From Auanema rhodensis (lineage: Eukaryota > Nematoda > Chromadorea > Rhabditida > Rhabditidae), in assembly GCA_964057225.1 (NCBI GenBank), contig OZ059897.1:496001-560000 (forward strand): a stretch of DNA of 64,000 bases. The letters are read 5' to 3'. The notes beneath the pieces were generated by a model that saw only the letters and a list, made by a program, of their open reading frames with translations, made no database searches and had not been told where the DNA came from. Shown one piece after another: positions 36,001 to 51,400 of the stretch. Numbering within the stretch: position 1 is the stretch's first letter; each line of letters begins with the position of its first letter. The position numbers and the translations under genes were made by a program.

Positions 36001-39000
36001 GTTTCCATGTACACTCAACATTGCTTCCAAAAACATTTTGACAAAAATTTTTTCGAAACATTTCAAAATAATTTAGCGAAAAGTAGATGTTTTTAGATTC
36101 CTTTTTTCGAGGCAAAAACGATAGACAATGTTATTCAACGAAAAAATTAATTCTTCAGGGTGAAAATCGAGGATATAAGTGTGAACTTATATCAGTTGAT
36201 ATCTCGGTGCATTTTTAAGCTAGCGCAAATCTGATAACACAGATCGACGCAGCTTAAAAGTCCGCATCGAATGCATTATACTACATGGAGAAACGCTCAT
36301 CACAAAAATTAGTTATGATCGTTTGAAAAATGATGCATTAGTGTATGTTGAGTTTCCATGTACACTCAACATTGCTTCCAAAAACATTTTGACAAAATTT
36401 TTTCGAAAAATTTCAAAATAATTTCGCAAAAAGTAGATGTTTTTAGATTCCTTTTTTTGAGGCAAAAACGATGGACAATGTTATTCAACGAAAAAATTAA
36501 TTCTTCAGGGTGAAAATCGAGGATATAACTGTGAACTTATATCAGTTAATATCTCGGTGCATTTTTAAGCTAGCGCAAATCTGATAACACAGATCGACGC
36601 AGCTTAAAAATCCGCATCGAATGCACTATATTACATTGAGGAAAGCTTAATACAAAAATTAGTTATGATCGTTTGAAAAATGATGCATTAGTGTATGTTG
36701 AGTTTCCATGTACACTCAACATTGCTTCCAAAAACATTTTGACAAAAATTTTTTCGAAAAATTTCAAAATAATTTAGCAAAAAGTAGATGTTTTTAGATT
36801 CCTTTTTTCAAGGCAAAAACGATGGACAATGTTATCCAACGAAAAAATTAATTCTTCAGGGTGAAAATCGAGGATATAAGTGTGAACTTATATCAGTTGA
36901 TATCTCGGTGCATTTTTAAGCTAGCGCAAATCTGATAACACAGATCGACGCAGCTTAAAAGTCCGCATCGAATGCATTATACTACATGGAGAAACGCTCA
37001 TCACAAAAATTAGTTATGATCGTTTGAAAAATGATGCATTAGTGTATGTTGAGTTTCCATGTACACTCAACATTGCTTCCAAAAACATTTTGACAAAATT
37101 TTTTCGAAAAATTTCAAAATAATTTCGCAAAAAGTAGATGTTTTTAGATTCCTTTTTTTGAGGCAAAAACGATGGACAATGTTATCCAACGAAAAAATTA
37201 ATTCTTCAGGGTGAAAATCGAGGATATAAGTGTGAACTTATATCAGTTGATATCTCGGTGCATTTTTAAGCTAGCGCAAATCTGATAACACAGATCGACG
37301 CAGCTTAAAAGTCCGCATCGAATGCACTATATTACATTGAGGAAAGCTTAATACAAAAATTAGTTATGATCGTTTGAAAAATGATGCATTAGTGTATGTT
37401 GAGTTTCCATGTACACTCAACATTGCTTCCAAAAACATTTTGACAAAATTTTTTCGAAAAATTTCAAAATAATTTCGCAAAAAGTAGATGTTTTTAGATT
37501 CCTTTTTTTGAGGCAAAAACGATGGACAATGTTATTCAACGAAAAAATTAATTCTTCAGGGTGAAAATCGAGGATATAAGTGTGAACTTATATCAGTTAA
37601 TATCTCGGTGCATTTTTAAGCTAGCGCAAATCTGATAACACAGATCGACGCAGCTTACAAAACCGCATCGAATGCACTATATTACATTGAGGAAAGCTTA
37701 ATACAAAAATTAGTTATGATCGTTTGAAAAATGATGCATTAGTGTATGTTGAGTTTCCATGTACACTCAACATTGCTTCCAAAAACATTTTGACAAAAAT
37801 TTTTTCGAAAAATTTCAAAATAATTTAGCAAAAAGTAGATGTTTTTAGATTCCTTTTTTCAAGGCAAAAACGATGGACAATGTTATCCAACGAAAAAATT
37901 AATTCTTCAGGGTGAAAATCGAGGATATAAGTGTGAACTTATATCAGTTAATATCTCGGTGCATTTTCAAGCTAGCGCAAATCTGATAACACAGATCGAC
38001 GCAGCTTACAAAACCGCATCGAATGCACTATATTACATTGAGGAAAGCTTAATACAAAAATTAGTTATGATCGTTTGAAAAATGATGCATTAGTGTATGT
38101 TGAGTTTCCATGTACACTCAACATTGCTTCCAAAAACATTTTGACAAAAATTTTTTCGAAAAATTTCAAAATAATTTAGCAAAAAGTAGATGTTTTTAGA
38201 TTCCTTTTTTCAAGGCAAAAACGATGGACAATGTTATCCAACGAAAAAATTAATTCTTCAGGGTGAAAATCGAGGATATAAGTGTGAACTTATATCAGTT
38301 GATATCTCGGTGCATTTTTAAGCTAGCGCAAATCTGATAACACAGATCGACGCAGCTTAAAAGTCCGCATCGAATGCATTATACTACATGGAGAAACGCT
38401 CATCACAAAAATTAGTTATGATCGTTTGAAAAATGATGCATTAGTGTATGTTGAGTTTCCATGTACACTCAACATTGCTTCCAAAAACATTTTGACAAAA
38501 ATTTTTTCGAAAAATTTCAAAATAATTTAGCGAAAAGTAGATGTTTTTAGATTCCTTTTTTCAAGGCAAAAACGATGGACAATGTTATTCAACGAAAAAA
38601 TTAATTCTTCAGGGTGAAAATCGAGGATATAAGTGTGAACTTATATCAGTTGATATCTCGGTGCATTTTTAAGCTAGCGCAAATCTGATAACACAGATCG
38701 ACGCAGCTTAAAAGTCCGCATCGAATGCACTATACTACATTAAGAAAAGCTTAATACAAAAATTAGTTATGATCGTTTGAAAAATGATGCATTAGTGTAT
38801 GTTGAGTTTCCATGTACACTCAACATTGCTTCCAAAAACATTTTGACAAAAATTTTTTCGAAACATTTCAAAATAATTTAGCAAAAAGTAGATGTTTTTA
38901 GATTCCTTTTTTCGAGGCAAAAACGATAGACAATGTTATTCAACGAAAAAATTAATTTTTCAGGGTGAAAATCGAGGATATAAGTGTGAACTTATATCAG

Positions 39001-39400
39001 TTGATATCTCGGTGCATTTTTAAGCTAGCGGAAATCTGATAACACAGATCGACGCAGCTTAAAAGTTCGCATCGAATGCACTATACTACATTAAGAAAAG
39101 CTTAATACAAAAATTAGTTATGATCGTTTGAAAAATGATGCATTAGTGTATGTTGAGTTTCCATGTACACTCAAAATTGCTTCCAAAAACATTTTGACAA
39201 AATTATTTCGAAAAATTTCAAAATAATTTCGCAAAAAGTAGATGTTTTTAGATTCCTTTTTTTGAGGCAAAAACGATGGACAATGTTATTCAACGAAAAA
39301 ATTAATTCTTCAGGGTGAAAATCGAGGATATAAGTGTGAACTTATATCAGTTAATATCTCGGTGCATCTTTAAGCTAGCGCAAATCTGATAGTACAGATC
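33071..39400 (+). repeat. Satellite B, irregular transition block
   Basis: The monomers use the same variant pool as the proximal hexamers but in shuffled order. 'aacgctcatcac' units occur three times in a row around 33.1-33.8 kb. 'acattgaggaaagctt' units occur near 34178, 36635, 37335, 37684 and 38036. One-base length changes in the T run after 'attttgacaaaa' give 350-351 bp units. A 79-codon frame at 37839-38078 comes from two local substitutions that remove stops and is not a credible gene. Confidence 0.85.
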
Positions 39401-42400
39401 GACGCAGCTTAATAATCCGCATCAAATGCACTATACTACATTGAGAAACGCTTAATACAAAAATTAGTTATGATCGTTTGAAAAATGATGCATTAGTGTA
39501 TGTTGAGTTTCCATGTACACTCAACATTGCTTCCAAAAACATTTTGACAAAAATTTTTTCGAAAAATTTCAAAATAATTTCGCAAAAAGTAGATGTTTTT
39601 AGATTCCTTTTTTCAAGGCAAAAACGATGGACAATGTTTTTCAACGAAAAAATTAATTCTTCAGGGTGAAAATCGAGGATATAGGTGTGAACTTATATCA
39701 GTTGATATCTCGGTGCATCTTTAAGCTAGCGCAAATCTGATAGTATAGATCGACGCAGCTTAATAATCCGCATCGAATGCACTATACTACATTGAGAAAC
39801 GCTTAATACAAAAATTAGTTATGATCGTTTGAAAAATGATGCATTAGTGTATGTTGAGTTTCCATGTACACTCAACATTGCTTCCAAAAACATTTTGACA
39901 AAACTTTTTTCGAAAAATTTCAAAATAATTTCGCAAAAAGTAGATGTTTTTAGATTCCTTTTTTCAAGGCAAAAACGATGGACAATGTTTTTCAACGAAA
40001 AAATTAATTCTTCAGGGTGAAAATCGAGGATATAAGTGTGAACTTATATCAGTTGATATCTCGGTGCATTTTGAAGCTAGGGGAAATCTGATAACACAAA
40101 TCGACGCAGCTTAATAATCCGCATCGAATGCACTATACTACATTGAGAAACGCTTAATACAAAAATTAGTTATGATCGTTTGAAAAATGATGCATTAGTG
40201 TATGTTGAGTTTCCATGTACACTCAACATTGCTTCCAAAAACATTTTGACAAAAATTTTTTCGAAATATTTCAAAATAATTTAGCAAAAAGTAGATGTTT
40301 TTAGATTCCTTTTTTCGAGGCAAAAACGATGGACAATGTTATTCAACGAAAAAATTAATTCTTCAGGGTGAAAATCGAGGATATAAGTGTGAACTTATAT
40401 CAGATGATATCTAGGTGCATTTTTAAGCTAGCGCAAATCTGATAACACAGATCGACGCAGCTTAAAAATCCGCATCGAATGCACTTTAATACATTAAGAA
40501 AAGCTTAATACAAAAATTAGTTATGATCGTTTCAAAAATGATGCATTAGTGTATGTTGAGTTTCCATGTACACTCAACATTGCTTCCAAAAACATTTTGA
40601 CAAAAATTTTTTCGAAATATTTCAAAATAATTTAGCAAAAAGTAGATGTTTTTAGATTCCTTTTTTTGAGGCAAAAACGATGGACAATGTTATTCAACGA
40701 AAAAATTAATTCTTCAGGGTGAAAATCGAGGATATAGGTGTGAACTTATATCAGTTGATATCTCGGTGCATCTTTAAGCTAGCGCAAATCTGATAGTACA
40801 GATCGACGCAGCTTAAAAATGCGCATCGAATGCATTATACTACATGGAGAAACGCTCAATACAAAAATTAGTTATGATCGTTTGAAAAATGATGCATTAG
40901 TGTATGTTGAGTTTCCATGTACACTCAACATTGCTTCCAAAAACATTTTGACAAAACTTTTTTCGAAAAATTTCAAAATAATTTCGCAAAAAGTAGATGT
41001 TTTTAGATTCCTTTTTTCAAGGCAAAAACGATGGACAATGTTTTTCAACGAAAAAATTAATTCTTCAGGGTGAAAATCGAGGATATAAGTGTGAACTTAT
41101 ATCAGTTGATATCTCGGTGCATTTTGAAGCTAGGGGAAATCTGATAACACAAATCGACGCAGCTTAATAATCCGCATCGAATGCACTATACTACATTGAG
41201 AAACGCTTAATACAAAAATTAGTTATGATCGTTTGAAAAATGATGCATTAGTGTATGTTGAGTTTCCATGTACACTCAACATTGCTTCCAAAAACATTTT
41301 GACAAAACTTTTTTCGAAAAATTTCAAAATAATTTCGCAAAAAGTAGATGTTTTTAGATTCCTTTTTTCAAGGCAAAAACGATGGACAATGTTTTTCAAC
41401 GAAAAAATTAATTCTTCAGGGTGAAAATCGAGGATATAAGTGTGAACTTATATCAGTTGATATCTCGGTGCATTTTGAAGCTAGGGGAAATCTGATAACA
41501 CAAATCGACGCAGCTTAATAATCCGCATCGAATGCACTATACTACATTGAGAAACGCTTAATACAAAAATTAGTTATGATCGTTTGAAAAATGATGCATT
41601 AGTGTATGTTGAGTTTCCATGTACACTCAACATTGCTTCCAAAAACATTTTGAAAAAAATTTTTTCGAAAAATTTCAAAATAATTTAGCGAAAAGTAGAT
41701 GTTTTTAGATTCCTTTTTTCAAGGCAAAAACGATGGACAATGTTATTCAACGAAAAAATTAATTCTTCAGGGTGAAAATCGAGGATATAAGTGTGAACTT
41801 ATATCAGTTGATATCTCGGTGCATTTTCAAGCTAGCGGAAATCTGATAACACAGATCGACGCAGCTTAAAAATCCGCATCGAATGCACTATACTACATCA
41901 AGAAAAGCTGAATACAAAAATTAGTTATGATCGTTTGAAAAATGATGCATTAGTGTATGTTGAGTTTCCATGTACACTCAAAATTGCTTCCAAAAACATT
42001 TTGACAAAAATTTTTTCGAAAAATTTCAAAATAATTTAGCGAAAAGTAGATGTTTTTAGATTCCTTTTTTCGAGGCAAAAACGATGGACAATGTTATTCA
42101 ACGAAAAAATTAATTCTTCAGGGTGAAAATCGAGGATATAAGTGTGAACTTATATCAGTTGATATCTCGGTGCATTTTTCAGCTAGCGCAAATCTGATAA
42201 CACAGATCGACGCAGCTTAATAATCCGCATCGAATGCACTATACTACATTAAGAAAAGCTTAATACAAGAATTAGTTATGATCGTTTGAAAAATGATGCA
42301 ATAGTGTATGTTGAGTTTCCATGTACACTCAAAATTGCTTCCAAAAACATTTTGACAAAAATTTTTTCGAAAAATTTCAAAATAATTTAGCGAAAAGTAG

Positions 42401-45400
42401 ATGTTTTTAGATTCCTTTTTTCAAGGCAAAAACGATGGACAATGTTATTCAACGAAAAAATTAATTCTTCAGGGTGAAAATCGAGGATATAAGTGTGAAC
42501 TTATATCAGTTGATATCTCGGTGCATTTTTCAGCTAGCGCAAATCTGATAACACAGATCGACGCAGCTTAAAAATCCGCATCGAATGCACTTTAATACAT
42601 TAATAAAAGCTTAATACAAAAATTAGTTATGATCGTTTCAAAAATGATGCATTAGTGTATGTTGAGTTTCCATGTACACTCAACATTGCTTCCAAAAACA
42701 TTTTGACAAAAATTTTTTCGAAATATTTCAAAATAATTTAGCAAAAAGTAGATGTTTTTAGATTCCTTTTTTTGAGGCAAAAACGATGGACAATGTTATT
42801 CAACGAAAAAATTAATTCTTCAGGGTGAAAATCGAGGATATAGGTGTGAACTTATATCAGTTGATATCTCGGTGCATCTTTAAGCTAGCGCAAATCTGAT
42901 AGTACAGATCGACGCAGCTTAAAAATGCGCATCGAATGCATTATACTACATGGAGAAACGCTCAATACAAAAATTAGTTATGATCGTTTGAAAAATGATG
43001 CATTAGTGTATGTTGAGTTTCCATGTACACTCAACATTGCTTCCAAAAACATTTTGACAAAACTTTTTTCGAAAAATTTCAAAATAATTTCGCAAAAAGT
43101 AGATGTTTTTAGATTCCTTTTTTCAAGGCAAAAACGATGGACAATGTTTTTCAACGAAAAAATTAATTCTTCAGGGTGAAAATCGAGGATATAAGTGTGA
43201 ACTTATATCAGTTGATATCTCGGTGCATTTTGAAGCTAGGGGAAATCTGATAACACAAATCGACGCAGCTTAATAATCCGCATCGAATGCACTATACTAC
43301 ATTGAGAAACGCTTAATACAAAAATTAGTTATGATCGTTTGAAAAATGATGCATTAGTGTATGTTGAGTTTCCATGTACACTCAACATTGCTTCCAAAAA
43401 CATTTTGAAAAAAATTTTTTCGAAAAATTTCAAAATAATTTAGCGAAAAGTAGATGTTTTTAGATTCCTTTTTTCAAGGCAAAAACGATGGACAATGTTA
43501 TTCAACGAAAAAATTAATTCTTCAGGGTGAAAATCGAGGATATAAGTGTGAACTTATATCAGTTGATATCTCGGTGCATTTTCAAGCTAGCGGAAATCTG
43601 ATAACACAGATCGACGCAGCTTAAAAATCCGCATCGAATGCACTATACTACATTAAGAAAAGCTGAATACAAAAATTAGTTATGATCGTTTGAAAAATGA
43701 TGCATTAGTGTATGTTGAGTTTCCATGTACACTCAAAATTGCTTCCAAAAACATTTTGACAAAAATTTTTTCGAAAAATTTCAAAATAATTTAGCGAAAA
43801 GTAGATGTTTTTAGATTCCTTTTTTCGAGGCAAAAACGATGGACAATGTTATTCAACGAAAAAATTAATTCTTCAGGGTGAAAATCGAGGATATAAGTGT
43901 GAACTTATATCAGTTAATATCTCGGTGCATTTTTAAGCTAGCGCAAATCTGATAACACAGATCGACGCAGCTTAAAAATCCGCATCGAATGCACTTTAAT
44001 ACATTAATAAAAGCTTAATACAAAAATTAGTTATGATCGTTTCAAAAATGATGCATTAGTGTATGTTGAGTTTCCATGTACACTCAACATTGCTTCCAAA
44101 AACATTTTGACAAAAATTTTTTCGAAATATTTCAAAATAATTTAGCAAAAAGTAGATGTTTTTAGATTCCTTTTTTTGAGGCAAAAACGATGGACAATGT
44201 TATTCAACGAAAAAATTAATTCTTCAGGGTGAAAATCGAGGATATAGGTGTGAACTTATATCGGTTGATATCTCGGTGCATCTTTAAGCTAGCGCAAATC
44301 TGATAGTACAGATCGACGCAGCTTAAAAATGCGCATCGAATGCATTATACTACATGGAGAAACGCTCAATACAAAAATTAGTTATGATCGTTTGAAAAAT
44401 GATGCATTAGTGTATGTTGAGTTTCCATGTACACTCAACATTGCTTCCAAAAACATTTTGACAAAACTTTTTTCGAAAAATTTCAAAATAATTTCGCAAA
44501 AAGTAGATGTTTTTAGATTCCTTTTTTCAAGGCAAAAACGATGGACAATGTTTTTCAACGAAAAAATTAATTCTTCAGGGTGAAAATCGAGGATATAAGT
44601 GTGAACTTATATCAGTTGATATCTCGGTGCATTTTGAAGCTAGGGGAAATCTGATAACACAAATCGACGCAGCTTAATAATCCGCATCGAATGCACTATA
44701 CTACATTGAGAAACGCTTAATACAAAAATTAGTTATGATCGTTTGAAAAATGATGCATTAGTGTATGTTGAGTTTCCATGTACACTCAACATTGCTTCCA
44801 AAAACATTTTGAAAAAAATTTTTTCGAAAAATTTCAAAATAATTTAACGAAAAGTAGATGTTTTTAGATTCCTTTTTTCAAGGCAAAAACGATGGACAAT
44901 GTTATTCAACGAAAAAATTAATTCTTCAGGGTGAAAATCGAGGATATAAGTGTGAACTTATATCAGTTGATATCTCGGTGCATTTTCAAGCTAGCGGAAA
45001 TCTGATAACACAGATCGACGCAGCTTAAAAATCCGCATCGAATGCACTATACTACATTAAGAAAAGCTGAATACAAAAATTAGTTATGATCGTTTGAAAA
45101 ATGATGCATTAGTGTATGTTGAGTTTCCATGTACACTCAAAATTGCTTCCAAAAACATTTTGACAAAAATTTTTTCGAAAAATTTCAAAATAATTTAGCG
45201 AAAAGTAGATGTTTTTAGATTCCTTTTTTCGAGGCAAAAACGATGGACAATGTTATTCAACGAAAAAATTAATTCTTCAGGGTGAAAATCGAGGATATAA
45301 GTGTGAACTTATATCAGTTGATATCTCGGTGCATTTTTCAGCTAGCGCAAATCTGATAACACAGATCGACGCAGCTTAATAATCCGCATCGAATGCACTA

Positions 45401-48400
45401 TACTACATTAAGAAAAGCTTAATACAAGAATTAGTTATGATCGTTTGAAAAATGATGCAATAGTGTATGTTGAGTTTCCATGTACACTCAAAATTGCTTC
45501 CAAAAACATTTTGACAAAAATTTTTTCGAAAAATTTCAAAATAATTTAGCGAAAAGTAGATGTTTTTAGATTTCTTTTTTCAAGGCAAAAACGATGGACG
45601 ATGTTATTCAACGAAAAAATTAATTCTTCAGGGTGAAAATCGAGGATATAAGTGTGAACTTATATCAGTTGATATCTCGGTGCATTTTTCAGCTAGCGCA
45701 AATCTGATAACACAGATCGACGCAGCTTAAAAATCCGCATCGAATGCACTTTAATACATTAATAAAAGCTTAATACAAAAATTAGTTATGATCGTTTCAA
45801 AAATGATGCATTAGTGTATGTTGAGTTTCCATGTACACTCAACATTGCTTCCAAAAACATTTTGACAAAAATTTTTTCGAAATATTTCAAAATAATTTAG
45901 CAAAAAGTAGATGTTTTTAGATTCCTTTTTTTGAGGCAAAAACGATGGACAATGTTATTCAACGAAAAAATTAATTCTTCAGGGTGAAAATCGAGGATAT
46001 AGGTGTGAACTTATATCAGTTGATATCTCGGTGCATCTTTAAGCTAGCGCAAATCTGATAGTACAGATCGACGCAGCTTAAAAATGCGCATCGAATGCAT
46101 TATACTACATGGAGAAACGCTCAATACAAAAATTAGTTATGATCGTTTGAAAAATGATGCATTAGTGTATGTTGAGTTTCCATGTACACTCAACATTGCT
46201 TCCAAAAACATTTTGACAAAACTTTTTTCGAAAAATTTCAAAATAATTTCGCAAAAAGTAGATGTTTTTAGATTCCTTTTTTCAAGGCAAAAACGATGGA
46301 CAATGTTTTTCAACGAAAAAATTAATTCTTCAGGGTGAAAATCGAGGATATAAGTGTGAACTTATATCAGTTGATATCTCGGTGCATTTTGAAGCTAGGG
46401 GAAATCTGATAACACAAATCGACGCAGCTTAATTATCCGCATCGAATGCACTATACTACATTGAGAAACGCTTAATACAAAAATTAGTTATGATCGTTTG
46501 AAAAATGATGCATTAGTGTATGTTGAGTTTCCATGTACACTCAACATTGCTTCCAAAAACATTTTGAAAAAAATTTTTTCGAAAAATTTCAAAATAATTT
46601 AGCGAAAAGTAGATGTTTTTAGATTCCTTTTTTCAAGGCAAAAACGATGGACAATGTTATTCAACGAAAAAATTAATTCTTCAGGGTGAAAATCGAGGAT
46701 ATAAGTGTGAACTTATATCAGTTGATATCTCGGTGCATTTTCAAGCTAGCGGAAATCTGATAACACAAATCGACGCAGCTTAAAAATCCGCATCGAATGC
46801 ACTATACTACATTAAGAAAAGCTGAATACAAAAATTAGTTATGATCGTTTGAAAAATGATGCATTAGTGTATGTTGAGTTTCCATGTACACTCAAAATTG
46901 CTTCCAAAAACATTTTGACAAAAATTTTTTCGAAAAATTTCAAAATAATTTAGCGAAAAGTAGATGTTTTTAGATTCCTTTTTTCGAGGCAAAAACGATG
47001 GACAATGTTATTCAACGAAAAAATTAATTCTTCAGGGTGAAAATCGAGGATATAAGTGTGAACTTATATCAGTTGATATCTCGGTGCATTTTTCAGCTAG
47101 CGCAAATCTGATAACACAGATCGACGCAGCTTAATAATCCGCATCGAATGCACTATACTACATTAAGAAAAGCTTAATAAAAGAATTAGTTATGATCGTT
47201 TGAAAAATGATGCAATAGTGTATGTTGAGTTTCCATGTACACTCAAAATTGCTTCCAAAAACATTTTGACAAAAATTTTTTCGAAAAATTTCAAAATAAT
47301 TTAGCGAAAAGTAGATGTTTTTAGATTCCTTTTTTCAAGGCAAAAACGATGGACAATGTTATTCAACGAAAAAATTAATTCTTCAGGGTGAAAATCGAGG
47401 ATATAAGTGTGAACTTATATCAGTTGATATCTCGTTGAATTTTTCAGCTAGCGCAAATCTGATAACACAGATCGACGCAGCTTAAAAATCCGCATCGAAT
47501 GCATTATACTACATGGAGAAACGCTCAATACAAAAATTAGTTATGATCGTTTGAAAAATGATGCATTAGTGTATGTTGAGTTTCCATGTACACTCAACAT
47601 TGCTTCCAAAAACATTTTGACAAAACTTTTTTCGAAAAATTTCAAAATAATTTCGCAAAAAGTAGATGTTTTTAGATTCCTTTTTTCAAGGCAAAAACGA
47701 TGGACAATGTTTTTCAACGAAAAAATTAATTCTTCAGGGTGAAAATCGAGGATATAAGTGTGAACTTATATCAGTTGATATCTCGGTGCATTTTGAAGCT
47801 AGGGGAAATCTGATAACACAAATCGACGCAGCTTAATAATCCGCATCGAATGCACTATACTACATTGAGAAACGCTTAATACAAAAATTAGTTATGATCG
47901 TTTGAAAAATGATGCATTAGTGTATGTTGAGTTTCCATGTACACTCAACATTGCTTCCAAAAACATTTTGAAAAAAATTTTTTCGAAAAATTTCAAAATA
48001 ATTTAGCGAAAAGTAGATGTTTTTAGATTCCTTTTTTCAAGGCAAAAACGATGGACAATGTTATTCAACGAAAAAATTAATTCTTCAGGGTGAAAATCGA
48101 GGATATAAGTGTGAACTTATATCAGTTGATATCTCGGTGCATTTTCAAGCTAGCGGAAATCTGATAACACAGATCGACGCAGCTTAAAAATCCGCATCGA
48201 ATGCACTATACTACATTAAGAAAAGCTGAATACAAAAATTAGTTATGATCGTTTGAAAAATGATGCATTAGTGTATGTTGAGTTTCCATGTACACTCAAA
48301 ATTGCTTCCAAAAACATTTTGACAAAAATTTTTTCGAAAAATTTCAAAATAATTTAGCGAAAAGTAGATGTTTTTAGATTCCTTTTTTCAAGGCAAAAAC

Positions 48401-51400
48401 GATGGACAATGTTATTCAACGAAAAAATTAATTCTTCAGGGTGAAAATCGAGGATATAAGTGTGAACTTATATCAGTTGATATCTCGGTGCATTTTCAAG
48501 CTAGCGGAAATCTGATAACACAAATCGACGCAGCTTAAAAATCCGCATCGAATGCACTATACTACATTAAGAAAAGCTGAATACAAAAATTAGTTATGAT
48601 CGTTTGAAAAATGATGCATTAGTGTATGTTGAGTTTCCATGTACACTCAAAATTGCTTCCAAAAACATTTTGACAAAAATTTTTTCGAAAAATTTCAAAA
48701 TAATTTAGCGAAAAGTAGATGTTTTTAGATTCCTTTTTTCGAGGCAAAAACGATGGACAATGTTATTCAACGAAAAAATTAATTCTTCAGGGTGAAAATC
48801 GAGGATATAAGTGTGAACTTATATCAGTTGATATCTCGGTGCATTTTTCAGCTAGCGCAAATCTGATAACACAGATCGACGCAGCTTAATAATCCGCATC
48901 GAATGCACTATACTACATTAAGAAAAGCTTAATACAAGAATTAGTTATGATCGTTTGAAAAATGATGCAATAGTGTATGTTGAGTTTCCATGTACACTCA
49001 AAATTGCTTCCAAAAACATTTTGACAAAAATTTTTTCGAAAAATTTCAAAATAATTTAGCGAAAAGTAGATGTTTTTAGATTCCTTTTTTCAAGGCAAAA
49101 ACGATGGACAATGTTATTCAACGAAAAAATTAATTCTTCAGGGTGAAAATCGAGGATATAAGTGTGAACTTATATCAGTTGATATCTCGGTGAATTTTTC
49201 AGCTAGCGCAAATCTGATAACACAGATCGACGCAGCTTAAAAATCCGCATCGAATGCATTATACTACATGGAGAAACGCTCAATACAAAAATTAGTTATG
49301 ATCGTTTGAAAAATGATGCATTAGTGTATGTTGAGTTTCCATGTACACTCAACATTGCTTCCAAAAACATTTTGACAAAACTTTTTTCGAAAAATTTCAA
49401 AATAATTTCGCAAAAAGTAGATGTTTTTAGATTCCTTTTTTCAAGGCAAAAACGATGGACAATGTTTTTCAACGAAAAAATTAATTCTTCAGGGTGAAAA
49501 TCGAGGATATAAGTGTGAACTTATATCAGTTGATATCTCGGTGCATTTTGAAGCTAGGGGAAATCTGATAACACAAATCGACGCAGCTTAATAATCCGCA
49601 TCGAATGCACTATACTACATTGAGAAACGCTTAATACAAAAATTAGTTATGATCGTTTGAAAAATGATGCATTAGTGTATGTTGAGTTTCCATGTACACT
49701 CAACATTGCTTCCAAAAACATTTTGAAAAAAATTTTTTCGAAAAATTTCAAAATAATTTAGCGAAAAGTAGATGTTTTTAGATTCCTTTTTTCAAGGCAA
49801 AAACGATGGACAATGTTATTCAACGAAAAAATTAATTCTTCAGGGTGAAAATCGAGGATATAAGTGTGAACTTATATCAGTTGATATCTCGGTGCATTTT
49901 CAAGCTAGCGGAAATCTGATAACACAGATCGACGCAGCTTAAAAATCCGCATCGAATGCACTATACTACATTAAGAAAAGCTGAATACAAAAATTAGTTA
50001 TGATCGTTTGAAAAATGATGCATTAGTGTATGTTGAGTTTCCATGTACACTCAAAATTGCTTCCAAAAACATTTTGACAAAAATTTTTTCGAAAAATTTC
50101 AAAATAATTTAGCGAAAAGTAGATGTTTTTAGATTCCTTTTTTCAAGGCAAAAACGATGGACAATGTTATTCAACGAAAAAATTAATTCTTCAGGGTGAA
50201 AATCGAGGATATAAGTGTGAATTTATATCAGTTGATATCTCGGTGCATTTTTCAGCTATCGCAAATCTGATAACACAGATCGACGCAGCTTAAAAATCCG
50301 CATCGAATGCACTTTAATACATTAATAAAAGCTTAATACAAAAATTAGTTATGATCGTTTCAAAAATGATGCATTAGTGTATGTTGAGTTTCCATGTACA
50401 CTCAACATTGCTTCCAAAAACATTTTGACAAAAATTTTTTCGAAATATTTCAAAATAATTTAGCAAAAAGTAGATGTTTTTAGATTCCTTTTTTTGAGGC
50501 AAAAACGATGGACAATGTTATTCAACGAAAAAATTAATTCTTCAGGGTGAAAATCGAGGATATAGGTGTGAACTTATATCAGTTGATATCTCGGTGCATC
50601 TTTAAGCTAGCGCAAATCTGATAGTACAGATCGACGCAGCTTAAAAATGCGCATCGAATGCATTATACTACATGGAGAAACGCTCAATACAAAAATTAGT
50701 TATGATCGTTTGAAAAATGATGCATTAGTGTATGTTGAGTTTCCATGTACACTCAACATTGCTTCCAAAAACATTTTGACAAAACTTTTTTCGAAAAATT
50801 TCAAAATAATTTCGCAAAAAGTAGATGTTTTTAGATTCCTTTTTTCAAGGCAAAAACGATGGACAATGTTTTTCAACGAAAAAATTAATTCTTCAGGGTG
50901 AAAATCGAGGATATAAGTGTGAACTTATATCAGTTGATATCTCGGTGCATTTTCAAGCTAGCGGAAATCTGATAACACAGATCGACGCAGCTTAAAAATG
51001 CGCATCGAATGCATTATACTACATGGAGAAACGCTCAATACAAAAATTAGTTATGATCGTTTGAAAAATGATGCATTAGTGTATGTTGAGTTTCCATGTA
51101 CACTCAACATTGCTTCCAAAAACATTTTGACAAAACTTTTTTCGAAAAATTTCAAAATAATTTCGCAAAAAGTAGATGTTTTTAGATTCCTTTTTTCAAG
51201 GCAAAAACGATGGACAATGTTTTTCAACGAAAAAATTAATTCTTCAGGGTGAAAATCGAGGATATAAGTGTGAACTTATATCAGTTGATATCTCGGTGCA
51301 TTTTCAAGCTAGCGGAAATCTGATAACACAGATCGACGCAGCTTAAAAATGCGCATCGAATGCATTATACTACATGGAGAAACGCTCAATACAAAAATTA